DNA from: Pseudomonadota bacterium
Lineage (GTDB): Bacteria; Pseudomonadota; Alphaproteobacteria; Reyranellales; Reyranellaceae
Assembly: GCA_020160955.1 (NCBI GenBank)
Contig: JAIUOX010000017.1
Span: 1-55,662 of the forward strand
Reading direction: 5' to 3'
Length of the DNA: 55,662 nt
Shown here: one piece after another, positions 39,533 to 47,698 of the stretch
Layout: the number at the start of each line of letters is the position of its first letter
Numbering within the stretch: the first letter of the stretch is position 1
The notes under the pieces: model-generated
Told to the model about the DNA's origin: nothing
Database searches by the model: none
What the model saw: only the letters and a program-made list of their open reading frames with translations
Position numbers and translations under genes: made by a program

Positions 39533-40360
39533 ATGCTGGGTTGGTTGCGGGCTCGCTTGAGCCGCCGGCCGGTCGTGCCGGTGGTGCGCCTGTCGGGAGT
39601 CATCGCGTCGGGCGGGCTGCTGGGCAGCCGCGGCCTCAACATCGAGACGGTGGCGCCGCTCCTGAAGCGCGCCTTCGAGACGCGCAACGCGCGCGCCGTG
39701 GCGCTGGCGATCAACTCGCCGGGCGGCTCGCCGGTGCAGTCGGCGCTGATCGGCCAGCGCATCCGCCTGCTGGCGCGCGAGAAGAACCTCAAGGTCATCG
39801 CCTTCGTCGAGGACGTCGCGGCCTCGGGCGGCTACTGGCTGGCCTGCGCCGCCGACGAGATCGTGGTCGACCCGAGCTCGGTGGTCGGCTCGATCGGCGT
39901 GATCAGCGCCGGCTTCGGCTTCCAGGACCTGCTGGCGCGGATCGGCGTCGAGCGCCGCATCCACACCTCGGGCGAGCGCAAGTCGATCCTCGACCCGTTC
40001 CGTCCCGAGAAGGAAGAGGACGTCGCGCGGCTGAAGCGGCTGCAGGCCGAGATCCACGACGACTTCAAGGCGTGGGTGCGCGAGCGCCGCGCCGGCCGGC
40101 TCAAGGGCGACGAGGCGACGCTGTTCAGCGGCGAGTTCTGGACCGGCCGCCGCGGCCTCGAGCTCGGCCTGGTCGACGGGCTGGGCGAGATCCGCGGCAC
40201 GCTGCAGGCGCGCTACGGCCAGAAGGTGATGCTGCCGGTGATCACCGCGCGCCGCGGCCTGCTGGCGCGGCTGGGGCTCGGCAGCAGCCTCGACCAGCTG
40301 GGACCGGCGGCGCTGGCCGCGATCGAGGAACGCCAGCACTGGCAGCGTTTCGGACTCTAG
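39533..40360 (+). CDS. S49-family serine peptidase (SppA-like, short form)
   Basis: 275 residues. The catalytic Ser-Lys pair is Ser 98 in DVAASGGYWLA and Lys 150 in TSGERKSILDPF, 52 residues apart as in single-domain SppA. LAINSPGGSPVQS and SSVVGSIGVIS are further family motifs. No signal peptide or transmembrane segment is seen, unlike typical membrane-anchored signal peptide peptidase, so it may be cytosolic or peripheral. It follows the methyltransferase gene by 24 bases on the same strand. Confidence 0.9.
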   Translation: MLGWLRARLSRRPVVPVVRLSGVIASGGLLGSRGLNIETVAPLLKRAFETRNARAVALAINSPGGSPVQSALIGQRIRLLAREKNLKVIAFVEDVAASGGYWLACAADEIVVDPSSVVGSIGVISAGFGFQDLLARIGVERRIHTSGERKSILDPFRPEKEEDVARLKRLQAEIHDDFKAWVRERRAGRLKGDEATLFSGEFWTGRRGLELGLVDGLGEIRGTLQARYGQKVMLPVITARRGLLARLGLGSSLDQLGPAALAAIEERQHWQRFGL

Positions 40361-40369
40361 GGGGACGAC

Positions 40370-40828
40370 ATGAAGCTGATCACCGCGCCGCATCCCGACG
40401 ACCTCGCCGCCGTGCGCGCCTGGTTCGACAAGCTGTCGGCGCATTGCCGCGCCGTCGACTACGAGGGCGCGCGGCCGATCTTCGCCGAGGACATGATCGC
40501 CTTCGGCACCTTCACCGACTTCATGAAGACGCGCGAGCTGGCCGAGCAGAAGCAGTGGCGCAACGTCTGGGGCACCATCCGCAACTTCCGCTACGACCTC
40601 GACAAGGTCGAGGCGATCGTCTCGCCCGACCGGTTGATGGCGACCGGCATGGCGGTGTGGGCGTCCGACGGCTTCCACCCCAACGGCGACCGCTTCGACC
40701 GCCCCGGCCGCACCACCGTGGTGCTCGGCCGCCTCAAGGTCGGCGATCCGTTCGTGGCGACCCACACCCACATGAGCCTGTTCCGCGGCACGCCGGAGCG
40801 CAGCTACGGCAATTTCGACAAGGCGTGA
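40370..40828 (+). CDS. NTF2/SnoaL-like protein
   Basis: 152 residues with the cone-shaped alpha+beta plan of NTF2-like proteins: ADDLAAVRAWFDKLSAHC-type N-terminal helix, IFAEDMIAFGTFTDF, then strands VEAIVSPDRLMATGMAVWASDG and TTVVLGRLKVGDPFVATHTHMSLF. It could be a ketosteroid-isomerase-like enzyme or a binding domain; substrate unknown. A ribosome site GGGGGA lies 7 bases before the ATG. It follows the S49 peptidase gene by nine bases. The family A repeat A3 starts at its stop codon. Confidence 0.78.
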   Translation: MKLITAPHPDDLAAVRAWFDKLSAHCRAVDYEGARPIFAEDMIAFGTFTDFMKTRELAEQKQWRNVWGTIRNFRYDLDKVEAIVSPDRLMATGMAVWASDGFHPNGDRFDRPGRTTVVLGRLKVGDPFVATHTHMSLFRGTPERSYGNFDKA

Positions 40829-40894
40829 AGGGTCCCTCGCTGCGCTCGGGATGACAGGGTTTCTTGTCATCCCGAGCGCAGCGAGGGACCTTTC
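40828..40894. repeat. Family A palindromic repeat, copy A3
   Basis: Arms 40828-40855 (AAGGGTCCCTCGCTGCGC, CGGGATGAC) and 40866-40894 pair almost perfectly around TTTCTT-type loop sequence. The element fills the whole 64-base convergent gap between two stop codons. Confidence 0.93.
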
Positions 40895-41825
40895 ACGGAT
40901 CCATCGCGCCCTTGCGCTCGACGATCATGCGGTACTGGTCGGGCTGGCGGTGGACCGCGAAATTGAAGGTCGAGCGCTTGTAGCTCTGGCCGGCATCGAG
41001 GTCGCAGCGATGGACGACCAGCTCGTCGCCGTCGCCGCCGGCGCGGGCCACCACCTTGCCCGAGGGCGCGACGATCATGCTGTCGGCCAGCGAGGGAATG
41101 CCCTCCTCGGTGCCGCCCTTGGCGACGCCGACCACCCACGTGCCGTTCTGGTAGGCACCGGCCTGCATGGAGAGCTGGTTGTGGAACCACGTGTGCTCGT
41201 CGTGGTCGGGCGCCGGCGCGTTGTGGATCGGCGTGTTGTAGCCCAGCAGCACCATCTCGACGTTCTGCAGGCCCATCACGCGGTAGGTCTCGGGCCAGCG
41301 CCGGTCGTTGCAGATGCACATGCCGATGTTGCCGCCGAACGCCTTGAACACCGGAAAGCCGAGGTTGCCGACCTCGAAGTAGCGCTTCTCGAGATGCTGG
41401 AACGGCCGCTGCGGCTCGTGCTCGGCGTGGCCCGGCAGGTGGACCTTGCGGTACTTGCCGACGACCTGGCCGTCGCGCTCGACGATGATCGAGGTGTTGA
41501 AGCGGCGCACCCGGCCGTTCTCGCGGGCGAGCTCGGCATAGCCGAGGCAGAAGCCTAGCCCGAGCCGCTTGGCCTCGTTGAACAGCGGCGCCGTCTCGTT
41601 CGACGGCATCTCGGCCTCGAAGAAGGCGTCGATCTCGGCCTGGTCGGTCATGTACCAGCGCGGGAAGAAGGTGGTCAGGGTGAGCTCGGGAAAGACCACG
41701 AGGTCGCAGCCCATGCGCTTGCCCTCGCGCAGGTGCGCGACCAGCCGCTCGACCACCTCGCGGCGCGAGTGGCTGCGCTGGATCGGTCCCATCTGGGCCG
41801 CCCCGACTGTCAGGAATCGCGTCAT
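40893..41825 (-). CDS. N-carbamoyl-D-amino acid hydrolase
   Basis: 310 residues, nitrilase superfamily. The catalytic triad falls at Glu 47 (VVFPELTLTTFF), Lys 127 (GKYRKVHLPG) and Cys 172 (GMCICNDRRWPET), the same numbers as in the well-studied Agrobacterium D-carbamoylase. It hydrolyses N-carbamoyl-D-amino acids to D-amino acids, CO2 and ammonia. No hydantoinase gene is in the window. It is the last gene of a minus-strand run behind uronate dehydrogenase and GntR, and its stop codon abuts repeat A3. Confidence 0.92.
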   Translation of the reverse strand: MTRFLTVGAAQMGPIQRSHSRREVVERLVAHLREGKRMGCDLVVFPELTLTTFFPRWYMTDQAEIDAFFEAEMPSNETAPLFNEAKRLGLGFCLGYAELARENGRVRRFNTSIIVERDGQVVGKYRKVHLPGHAEHEPQRPFQHLEKRYFEVGNLGFPVFKAFGGNIGMCICNDRRWPETYRVMGLQNVEMVLLGYNTPIHNAPAPDHDEHTWFHNQLSMQAGAYQNGTWVVGVAKGGTEEGIPSLADSMIVAPSGKVVARAGGDGDELVVHRCDLDAGQSYKRSTFNFAVHRQPDQYRMIVERKGAMDP

Positions 41826-41887
41826 GTCACCCTCCGCCGGCCATTATGGCCGACGGGCATGCAAGGTCCACGCCTCCGCGGCATCCG

Positions 41888-42715
41888 TCAGGGTCCGGCG
41901 CGCTTCACGTCGTTGCTGAATTCTGCCGAGCAGAAGCCGCCGCCCTGGAACAGGTCGCCGACCGGGTCGGGCCCGATCTTCGCCTGCTCGGCCTCGGCGT
42001 GGGCGCGGTGGTCCTCGGCCCGGTGCGCCGGCCGGTAGCCGAGCGCCTGGGCGCGGCTGTTGTCCCACCACGACGCCTCGTTGTCCGACGCGCCGTACAG
42101 GATCTCGAAGCGGATGTCGGGATGGTCGAGGCCGATGGCGAGCAGCTGCACGAGGTCCTCCGGGTGCAGCCAGATCGACAGGCGGCGGACATCGAGCGGC
42201 ATGGGGCCGACGTTGCCGATGCGCAGGCAGGTGACGCCGATCCCGTGCTTGTCGGCATAGAGCGCGCCCAGCGCCTCGCCGAACGCCTTGCTGACGCCGT
42301 AGCGGCTGTCCGGCCGCGTCGTGAGGTTGGTGCCGATCTTGCGGCGGCGCGGGTAGAAGCCCATCGCGTGGTTCGACGAGGCGAAGACGAGGCGCTTCAC
42401 GCCAGCCACGCGCGCCGCCTCGAAGACGTTGTAGCAGCCGGCGATGTTGGCCTGCAGGATTGTGTCCCACGGCCCCTCGACCGAGTGGCCGCCGAAATGC
42501 AGCACCGCGTCGGCGCCCTTCACCAGCGCCGCGACCTCGTCGGGCTTCGCGAGGTCGGCCGGCACGAAGGTCTCGCCGGGCTGCAGGTCCTTCGGCGTCA
42601 CGCGGTCGCTCAGCACCAGCCTCGGGTAGCGCGCCAGCAGGAGCGGCCGGATCATCGTGCCGATGCCGCCGGCCGCGCCGGTGAAGACGATTCGTCGGTT
42701 ATCGGTCTCGGCCAT
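41888..42715 (-). CDS. udh: Uronate dehydrogenase
   Basis: 275 residues, short-chain dehydrogenase (extended type). NAD loop FTGAAGGIGT at 11-20, VLHFGGHSVEGPWDTILQANI, FASSNHAMGFYP and the catalytic Tyr 139/Lys 143 in SRYGVSKAFGE match Agrobacterium uronate dehydrogenase closely, as do GASDNEASWWDN and the C-terminal FQGGGF. It oxidises galacturonate or glucuronate to the aldarolactone. The first 17 bases overlap the gntR end. Context (TRAP transporter, GntR repressor) fits uronate uptake and breakdown. Confidence 0.93.
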   Translation of the reverse strand: MAETDNRRIVFTGAAGGIGTMIRPLLLARYPRLVLSDRVTPKDLQPGETFVPADLAKPDEVAALVKGADAVLHFGGHSVEGPWDTILQANIAGCYNVFEAARVAGVKRLVFASSNHAMGFYPRRRKIGTNLTTRPDSRYGVSKAFGEALGALYADKHGIGVTCLRIGNVGPMPLDVRRLSIWLHPEDLVQLLAIGLDHPDIRFEILYGASDNEASWWDNSRAQALGYRPAHRAEDHRAHAEAEQAKIGPDPVGDLFQGGGFCSAEFSNDVKRAGP

Positions 42716-43454
42716 GAACTTCTCCTTCCGCCAGCTTGCGATAGCGCTGCAGCGAGCGCGTGAGGTGGTCGCGCATCGCCCGGCGCGCCTCGGCCGGGTC
42801 GTGCGCGGCGATGCCGTCGACGATGCGTCGGTGCTCGGCCTGGATGCGCGCGAGGTAGGCGCGGCGCCCGGCCGGCGTGTCGGTCGCGAGCCGCACGCTC
42901 TGGCGCGGGATGACGTGGCTGCCGAGGAAGGCGAGGAAGCCGGCGAACTGGCGGTTGCCGGTCGCCTCGGCGATCGCGCGGTGCAGCGCGAAGTCCTCGG
43001 CGACCGCGCCCTCGCCGGCCTGCAGCGCGCGGTCGACCGCCCGCCACGCCGCGCGGATCGCCTCGACCTGCCGCTTGCCGGCGCGCTCGGCGGCCAGCGC
43101 CGCGGCCTCGACCTCGACGGCGCGGCGCAGCTCCATGACCTCGAGAACGTCGGCCAGCACGGTGCGGCCCGCGGTCCGGCCGCCGATCCGGAACGGCCCG
43201 GCCGCCGGGTCGGCGACGTAGGCGCCCGAGCCGCGCCGCGTCGTCACCAAGCCGTCGGCCTTCAGCGCCGCCACCGCCTCGCGCACCACGGCGCGCGACA
43301 CGCCCATCGCCGCGGTCAGCGCCTGCTCGGTCGGCAGGCGCGCGCCGGCACCCAGCCTTCCCTCGCGGATGTCGGCGGCGAGGCGCGCCACCACCTGCTC
43401 GGCGAGGTTGCCGGGCGGATCGAGCGGGCGCAGGGCGGAAAGCTTGTCGGGCAC
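42699..43454 (-). CDS. GntR-family (FadR subfamily) transcriptional regulator
   Basis: 251 residues. The N-terminal winged helix has RLPTEQALTAAMGVSRAVVREAVAALKADGLV and RRGSGAYV; the C-terminal FCD domain has the metal-binding His residues in DFALHRAIAEATGN and HRRIVDGIAAHD. It is transcribed away from a TRAP transporter operon; a perfect palindrome lies in the 68-base divergent gap, between likely -35 and -10 elements of dctP. It most likely represses the transporter and its own operon until a uronate or related ligand binds. Confidence 0.93.
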   Translation of the reverse strand: MPDKLSALRPLDPPGNLAEQVVARLAADIREGRLGAGARLPTEQALTAAMGVSRAVVREAVAALKADGLVTTRRGSGAYVADPAAGPFRIGGRTAGRTVLADVLEVMELRRAVEVEAAALAAERAGKRQVEAIRAAWRAVDRALQAGEGAVAEDFALHRAIAEATGNRQFAGFLAFLGSHVIPRQSVRLATDTPAGRRAYLARIQAEHRRIVDGIAAHDPAEARRAMRDHLTRSLQRYRKLAEGEVHGRDR

Positions 43455-43473
43455 GGGAGGCGGTGCTAGCTTT

Positions 43474-43501
43474 TTGTCAGGTTGTCAGACAACTTTAGAA
43501 C
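43474..43501 (+). promoter_or_regulatory. dctP promoter with GntR operator
   Basis: TTGTCA (43474-43479) and TAGAAC (43496-43501) are 16 bases apart and resemble -35 and -10 elements. Between them lies GTTGTCAGACAAC (43481-43493), a perfect 13-base palindrome typical of FadR-type GntR operators. An overlapping TTGTCAG half-site precedes it. Confidence 0.7.
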
Positions 43502-43522
43502 AACCACCGAGGGAAGGAAACC

Positions 43523-44497
43523 ATGAGCATCGCCAGGACCCTGCTCGCCGCCGCCGCGCTCGCGCTGGCTTCCGTCACCGCCGCGCCGGCCAAGGAATTC
43601 CGGTCGTCGGACGTCCACCCGCTCGACTACCCGACGGTCCAGGCCGTCCAGTACATGGGCAAGCTGATCAACGAGCGCACCGGCGGCCGCCACTCGGTCA
43701 AGGTGTTCGGCCAGTCGACGCTGGGCTCGGAAAAGGACACGATCGAGCAGACCAAGATCGGCGCGCTCGACATGGTCCGCGTCAACGTCGCGCCGTTCAA
43801 CAACATCGTGCCGGCGACCATCGTCCCGTCGCTTCCCTTCCTGTTCAAGTCGACGGCGCACATGCGCAAGGTGCTGGACGGCCCGATCGGCGACGAGATC
43901 CTGGCCGCCATGGAGGCGCAGGGCTTCGTCGGGCTGGCCTTCTACGACTCGGGCTCGCGCTCGTTCTATTCCGGCAAGAAGCCGATCAAGTCGGTGGCCG
44001 ACACCAAGGGCATGAAGATCCGGGTGCAGCAGTCCGACATGTGGGTCGCCATGATGCAGGCGATCGGCGCCAACGCCACGCCGCTGCCCTACGCCGAGGT
44101 CTACACCGCGCTGAAGACCGGCGTGGTCGACGCCGCCGAGAACAACTGGCCGTCCTACGAATCGTCGCGCCACTACGAGGCGGCCAAGATCTACAGCCTG
44201 ACCGAGCACTCGATGGCGCCCGAGATCCTCGTCTTCTCCAAGAAGGTGTGGGACGGGCTGTCGAAGGAGGACCAGGCGATCATCCGCGCCGCCGCCAAGG
44301 AGTCGGTGCCCTACATGCGCAAGCTGTGGGACGAGCGCGAGGCGCAGGCGCGCAAGACCGTCGAGGCGGCGGGCGCGCAGGTCGTGAGCGACGTCGACAA
44401 GAAGTCGTTCTCCGACGCCATGGCGCCGGTCTACGCCAAGTTCGCGTCGGACCCCAAGCTGCAGGACATGGTGAAGCGCATCCAGGCAGTCGACTAG
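43523..44497 (+). CDS. TRAP transporter solute-binding protein DctP
   Basis: 324 residues with a signal peptide ([17 protein letters not shown]). The DctP fold is shown by [60 protein letters not shown] (the Arg that binds the substrate carboxylate) and [21 protein letters not shown]. It binds an organic acid in the periplasm and delivers it to DctQM. Uronate is the likely ligand because udh and a GntR gene are divergent from it. GGGAAGGAAA is the ribosome site. Confidence 0.94.
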   Translation: MSIARTLLAAAALALASVTAAPAKEFRSSDVHPLDYPTVQAVQYMGKLINERTGGRHSVKVFGQSTLGSEKDTIEQTKIGALDMVRVNVAPFNNIVPATIVPSLPFLFKSTAHMRKVLDGPIGDEILAAMEAQGFVGLAFYDSGSRSFYSGKKPIKSVADTKGMKIRVQQSDMWVAMMQAIGANATPLPYAEVYTALKTGVVDAAENNWPSYESSRHYEAAKIYSLTEHSMAPEILVFSKKVWDGLSKEDQAIIRAAAKESVPYMRKLWDEREAQARKTVEAAGAQVVSDVDKKSFSDAMAPVYAKFASDPKLQDMVKRIQAVD

Positions 44498-44511
44498 GAG
44501 CGTCGCCGGCC

Positions 44512-45009
44512 ATGTGGCGCGCCTTCGTCACCTTCAACGCGACGATCTCGCGCTGGTCGATGTACGTCGCGGTGGCCGGCCTGTGCGGCATCGTCGCCAC
44601 CGTGGCGCTGCAGGTGTTCGGTCGCTACGTGCTGAACGACACGCCGACCTGGGCCGAGAGCCTGGCGCTGGTGCTGATCCTCTACGTCACCATGCTGGGC
44701 GCCGCCGTCGGCGTCCGCGACGCCGGCCACATCGGCCTCGAGTCGCTGCTGGTCCTCGTGCCCGACGCGCTGCGGCTGAAGCTCGAGCTGCTGATCCACG
44801 CGCTGGTCGGCACGTTCGGCGTCATCATGGCGTGGAACGGCGCGGTGCTGGCCGAATCGGTGATGGGCTACAAGATCCCGACGCTCGGCCTGTCCGAGGG
44901 CGTCAACCAGCTGCCGCTGGTGATCGCCGGCCTGCTGATCGCGCTGTTCTCCCTCGAGCACATCGTGGCGCTGCTGCGCGGCGAGGACGTGGAGCCGTCG
45001 TGGCACTGA
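44512..45009 (+). CDS. TRAP transporter small membrane subunit DctQ
   Basis: 165 residues with four hydrophobic segments: about 15-37 (WSMYVAVAGLCGIVATVALQVFGRY), 50-68, 88-108 and 131-150. FGRYVLNDTPTWAESLALVLILYV is the DctQ signature. AGGAG lies 12 bases before the ATG. It overlaps the next gene by ten bases. Confidence 0.94.
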   Translation: MWRAFVTFNATISRWSMYVAVAGLCGIVATVALQVFGRYVLNDTPTWAESLALVLILYVTMLGAAVGVRDAGHIGLESLLVLVPDALRLKLELLIHALVGTFGVIMAWNGAVLAESVMGYKIPTLGLSEGVNQLPLVIAGLLIALFSLEHIVALLRGEDVEPSWH

Positions 45010-46289
45010 CCATCCTGACCGTCGTCTTCGTGCTCTGCCTGCTGCTCGGCGTGCCAGTCGCCTTCTCGATCGGCCTGTCGGCCGTCGCCACCATCCTCTA
45101 CGAGGGCCTGCCGCTCGCCGTCGTGTTCCAGCGCATGACGTCGGGCATGAACATCTTCTCGTTCCTCGCCATCCCGTTCTTCATCTTCGCCGGCGAGCTG
45201 ATGCTGTACGGCGGCGTCGCCGACCGCATCGTCGCCTTCGCCAAGAGCCTGGTCGGCCACGTGCGCGGCGGGCTGGGCATGGCCAACGTCGTGGCCTGCA
45301 CCCTGTTCGGCGGCGTCTCGGGCTCGCCGGTGGCCGACGTCTCGGCGACTGGCGCGGTGATGATCCCGATGATGAAGAAGGAGGGCTACCACGCCGACTA
45401 CGCGGTCAACGTGACGACCCATGCCGCGCTGGTCGGCGCGCTGATGCCGACCAGCCACAACATGATCATCTACTCGCTGGCGGCCGGCGGGAAGGTGTCG
45501 ATCACCGCGCTGATCCTGGCCGGGCTGCTGCCGGCGGCGCTGCTGATGGCCTGCATGCTGGTCGCGGCCTACGCCGTGGCGATCCGGCGCGGCTACCCGG
45601 CCGGCACCTTCCCCGGCTGGGGCGCGGTCGGGTCGTCGCTGGCGCGCGCGGTGCCGGGCCTGCTGGTCGTGGTGATCATCCTGACGGGCATCCTGAGCGG
45701 CGTCTTCACCGCCACCGAGTCGGCGGCGGTCGCGGTGCTCTACGCGCTGGCGCTCACCATCTTCGTCTACCGCAGCCTGTCGTGGGACAACTTCCTGAAG
45801 GCCGCCGCCAAGGCGGTGAAGACCACCGGCATCGTGCTGCTGCTGATCGGCGTGTCGAACACCTTCGGCTACCTGATCACGCTGTACGAGGTCGCCGACC
45901 TCACCGGCAAGGCGCTGGCCGGACTGTCGAGCAATCCATGGGTGATCTTCTTCCTGGTCAACCTGATCCTGTTCGTGCTCGGCACCTTCCTCGACATGGC
46001 GGCGACGATCCTGATCTGCACGCCGATCTTCCTGCCGATCTGCATGCAGTACGGCATGGGGCCGGTGCAGTTCGGCATGCTGATGCTGATCAACTGCGCG
46101 CTCGGCCTCAACACCCCGCCGGTCGGCACGACGCAGTTCGTCGGCTGCGCGATCGGCGGCATCTCGGTCGGCCAGGTGATGCGCACCATCCTGCCGTTCT
46201 ACGGCGCCCTGATCGCCGCGCTCTTCCTGGTGACCTACGTGCCGGCGTTCTCGCTGGCGTTGCCGAACCTGTTCCTCGGCAAGTTCTGA
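45000..46289 (+). CDS. TRAP transporter large membrane subunit DctM
   Basis: 429 residues, about 12 transmembrane segments. ILTVVFVLCLLLGVPVAFSIG at the start, IPFFIFAGELM, FGGVSGSPVADVSATGAVMIP, TESAAVAVLYAL and NTPPVGTTQFVG are DctM signatures. It is the sodium-driven channel subunit. The start is GTG at 45000, overlapping the dctQ end, which gives the normal DctM N terminus. Repeat A4 starts at its stop codon. Confidence 0.95.
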   Translation: MALTILTVVFVLCLLLGVPVAFSIGLSAVATILYEGLPLAVVFQRMTSGMNIFSFLAIPFFIFAGELMLYGGVADRIVAFAKSLVGHVRGGLGMANVVACTLFGGVSGSPVADVSATGAVMIPMMKKEGYHADYAVNVTTHAALVGALMPTSHNMIIYSLAAGGKVSITALILAGLLPAALLMACMLVAAYAVAIRRGYPAGTFPGWGAVGSSLARAVPGLLVVVIILTGILSGVFTATESAAVAVLYALALTIFVYRSLSWDNFLKAAAKAVKTTGIVLLLIGVSNTFGYLITLYEVADLTGKALAGLSSNPWVIFFLVNLILFVLGTFLDMAATILICTPIFLPICMQYGMGPVQFGMLMLINCALGLNTPPVGTTQFVGCAIGGISVGQVMRTILPFYGALIAALFLVTYVPAFSLALPNLFLGKF

Positions 46290-46356
46290 AAGGTCCCTCG
46301 CTGCGCTCGGGATGACAAGAAAAGCCTGTCATCCCGAGCGCAGCGAGGGACCCTTC
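46289..46356. repeat. Family A palindromic repeat, copy A4
   Basis: Arms 46289-46316 and 46328-46356 pair almost perfectly. The element fills the entire convergent gap between the dctM stop and the M20 hydrolase stop, sharing bases with both. Confidence 0.93.
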
Positions 46357-47581
46357 ACGCTTCGTCCGCCAGTTCCACCAGCAGGTTGGCCAGGACCTGC
46401 GCGCCGGCGGCGAGGTCCTCGGGCCAGGTGTGTTCCTTGACGTTGTGGCTGAGGCCGCCGACCGACGGCACGAAGATCATCGCGGTCGGGCACAGGCGCT
46501 GCATCATCTGCGCGTCGTGGCCGGCGCCCGACGGCATGCGGCGGTGGCTGAGACCGAGCGCCTCGGCCTGCGCCTCGACGCGGTCGACCAGCGCCTTGTC
46601 GAACGCCACCGGCTCGAAGCGGGCGAGCACGCGGCTCTCGACCGCGACGCGCTCCTCTTCCGCGACCTGCGCGATGTGCTCGGCGACCCGCGCCTCGGCG
46701 ATCTGCAGCCGCTCCTCGACGGTGTTGCGCAGGTCGACCGTGAACACCGCCTGGTTGGGCACGACGTTGATCAGGTTGGGGCGCAGCGCCAGCGCGCCGA
46801 CCGTGCCGACCTGGTCGCCGCCCATCTGGCGGGCCAGCGCGCGCACGAAGACGTTGGTCGAGGCCGCGAGGTAGCCGGCGTCGCGGCGCAGGCGCATCGG
46901 CGTCGTGCCGGCATGGTTGGACACGCCGGTCACCGTGTACTCGGTCCACGAGATGCCCTGCACGCCCTCGACGACGCCCAGCTGGACCTTCTCCTCGTCG
47001 AGGATCGGGCCCTGCTCGATGTGCAGCTCGACGAAGGCGCGCGGCCGGATCGCGCCGGGCTTCATCGGCCCGAGGTAGCCGATGCGGCGCAGCTCGTCGC
47101 CGACCGAGCGGCCGTCGCGGTCGGTCGCGGCGTAGGCCTCGTTCAGGCCCAGCCCGCCGGCATAGACCAGGCTGCCCATCATGTCGGGCTGGAAACGCGC
47201 GCCCTCCTCGTTGGTGAAGAAGGCGACGGCGATCGGATGGCGCGTGACGATGTTGGCCTCGTTCAGCGCCCGCACCACCTCGAGCCCGGCCAGCACGCCG
47301 TAGTTGCCGTCGTAGCGGCCGCCGGTGCGCACCGTGTCGATGTGGCTGCCGGTCATCACCGGCGGGCCGGCCTCGCGGCCGGCGCGCAGGCCGATGACGT
47401 TGCCGATCGCGTCGACCCGGATCTCGAGGCCCAGCGTCTTCATCCAGCCGACCACGAGGTCGCGGCCGGCCTTGTCGTCGTCGCCGAGCGCCAGCCGGGC
47501 ACAGCCGCCGCCGTCGATGGCGCCCACCGCGGCCAGCGCGTCGAGCGCCCCCATCAACCGGTTCCCGTCGATCTTCAGCAT
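46355..47581 (-). CDS. M20-family N-carbamoyl-L-amino acid hydrolase / allantoate amidohydrolase type
   Basis: 408 residues. Zinc ligands and catalytic residues: His 80 and Asp 82 in TGSHIDTVRTGGRYDG, Asp 91, and Glu 125/126 in TNEEGARF; later LHIEQGPIL, SNHAGTTPM and GAGHDAQMM. These mark the carbamoylase/ureidoglycolate/allantoate branch of M20; the precise substrate is not resolved. ATG at 47581 with GAGGA four bases upstream is chosen over an upstream TTG. It is convergent with dctM and divergent from the DsbD-like gene. Confidence 0.9.
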   Translation of the reverse strand: MLKIDGNRLMGALDALAAVGAIDGGGCARLALGDDDKAGRDLVVGWMKTLGLEIRVDAIGNVIGLRAGREAGPPVMTGSHIDTVRTGGRYDGNYGVLAGLEVVRALNEANIVTRHPIAVAFFTNEEGARFQPDMMGSLVYAGGLGLNEAYAATDRDGRSVGDELRRIGYLGPMKPGAIRPRAFVELHIEQGPILDEEKVQLGVVEGVQGISWTEYTVTGVSNHAGTTPMRLRRDAGYLAASTNVFVRALARQMGGDQVGTVGALALRPNLINVVPNQAVFTVDLRNTVEERLQIAEARVAEHIAQVAEEERVAVESRVLARFEPVAFDKALVDRVEAQAEALGLSHRRMPSGAGHDAQMMQRLCPTAMIFVPSVGGLSHNVKEHTWPEDLAAGAQVLANLLVELADEA

Positions 47582-47698
47582 GGAATTCCTCAACTGTCAC
47601 AGGACCTTAGCCTGCCCCGCGCGGCGGGCAAAATATCACGCCGGGGTGATCCGGATTGCCTTGCAACGGCCCCGGCGGGGCGTCACTTCTAGGCTTCC

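Noticed and set aside
38717..40870. Upstream extension of the polyprenyl synthase frame across the methyltransferase and peptidase genes
   Set aside because: Antisense noise over well-supported plus-strand genes; the enzyme starts normally at 38716.
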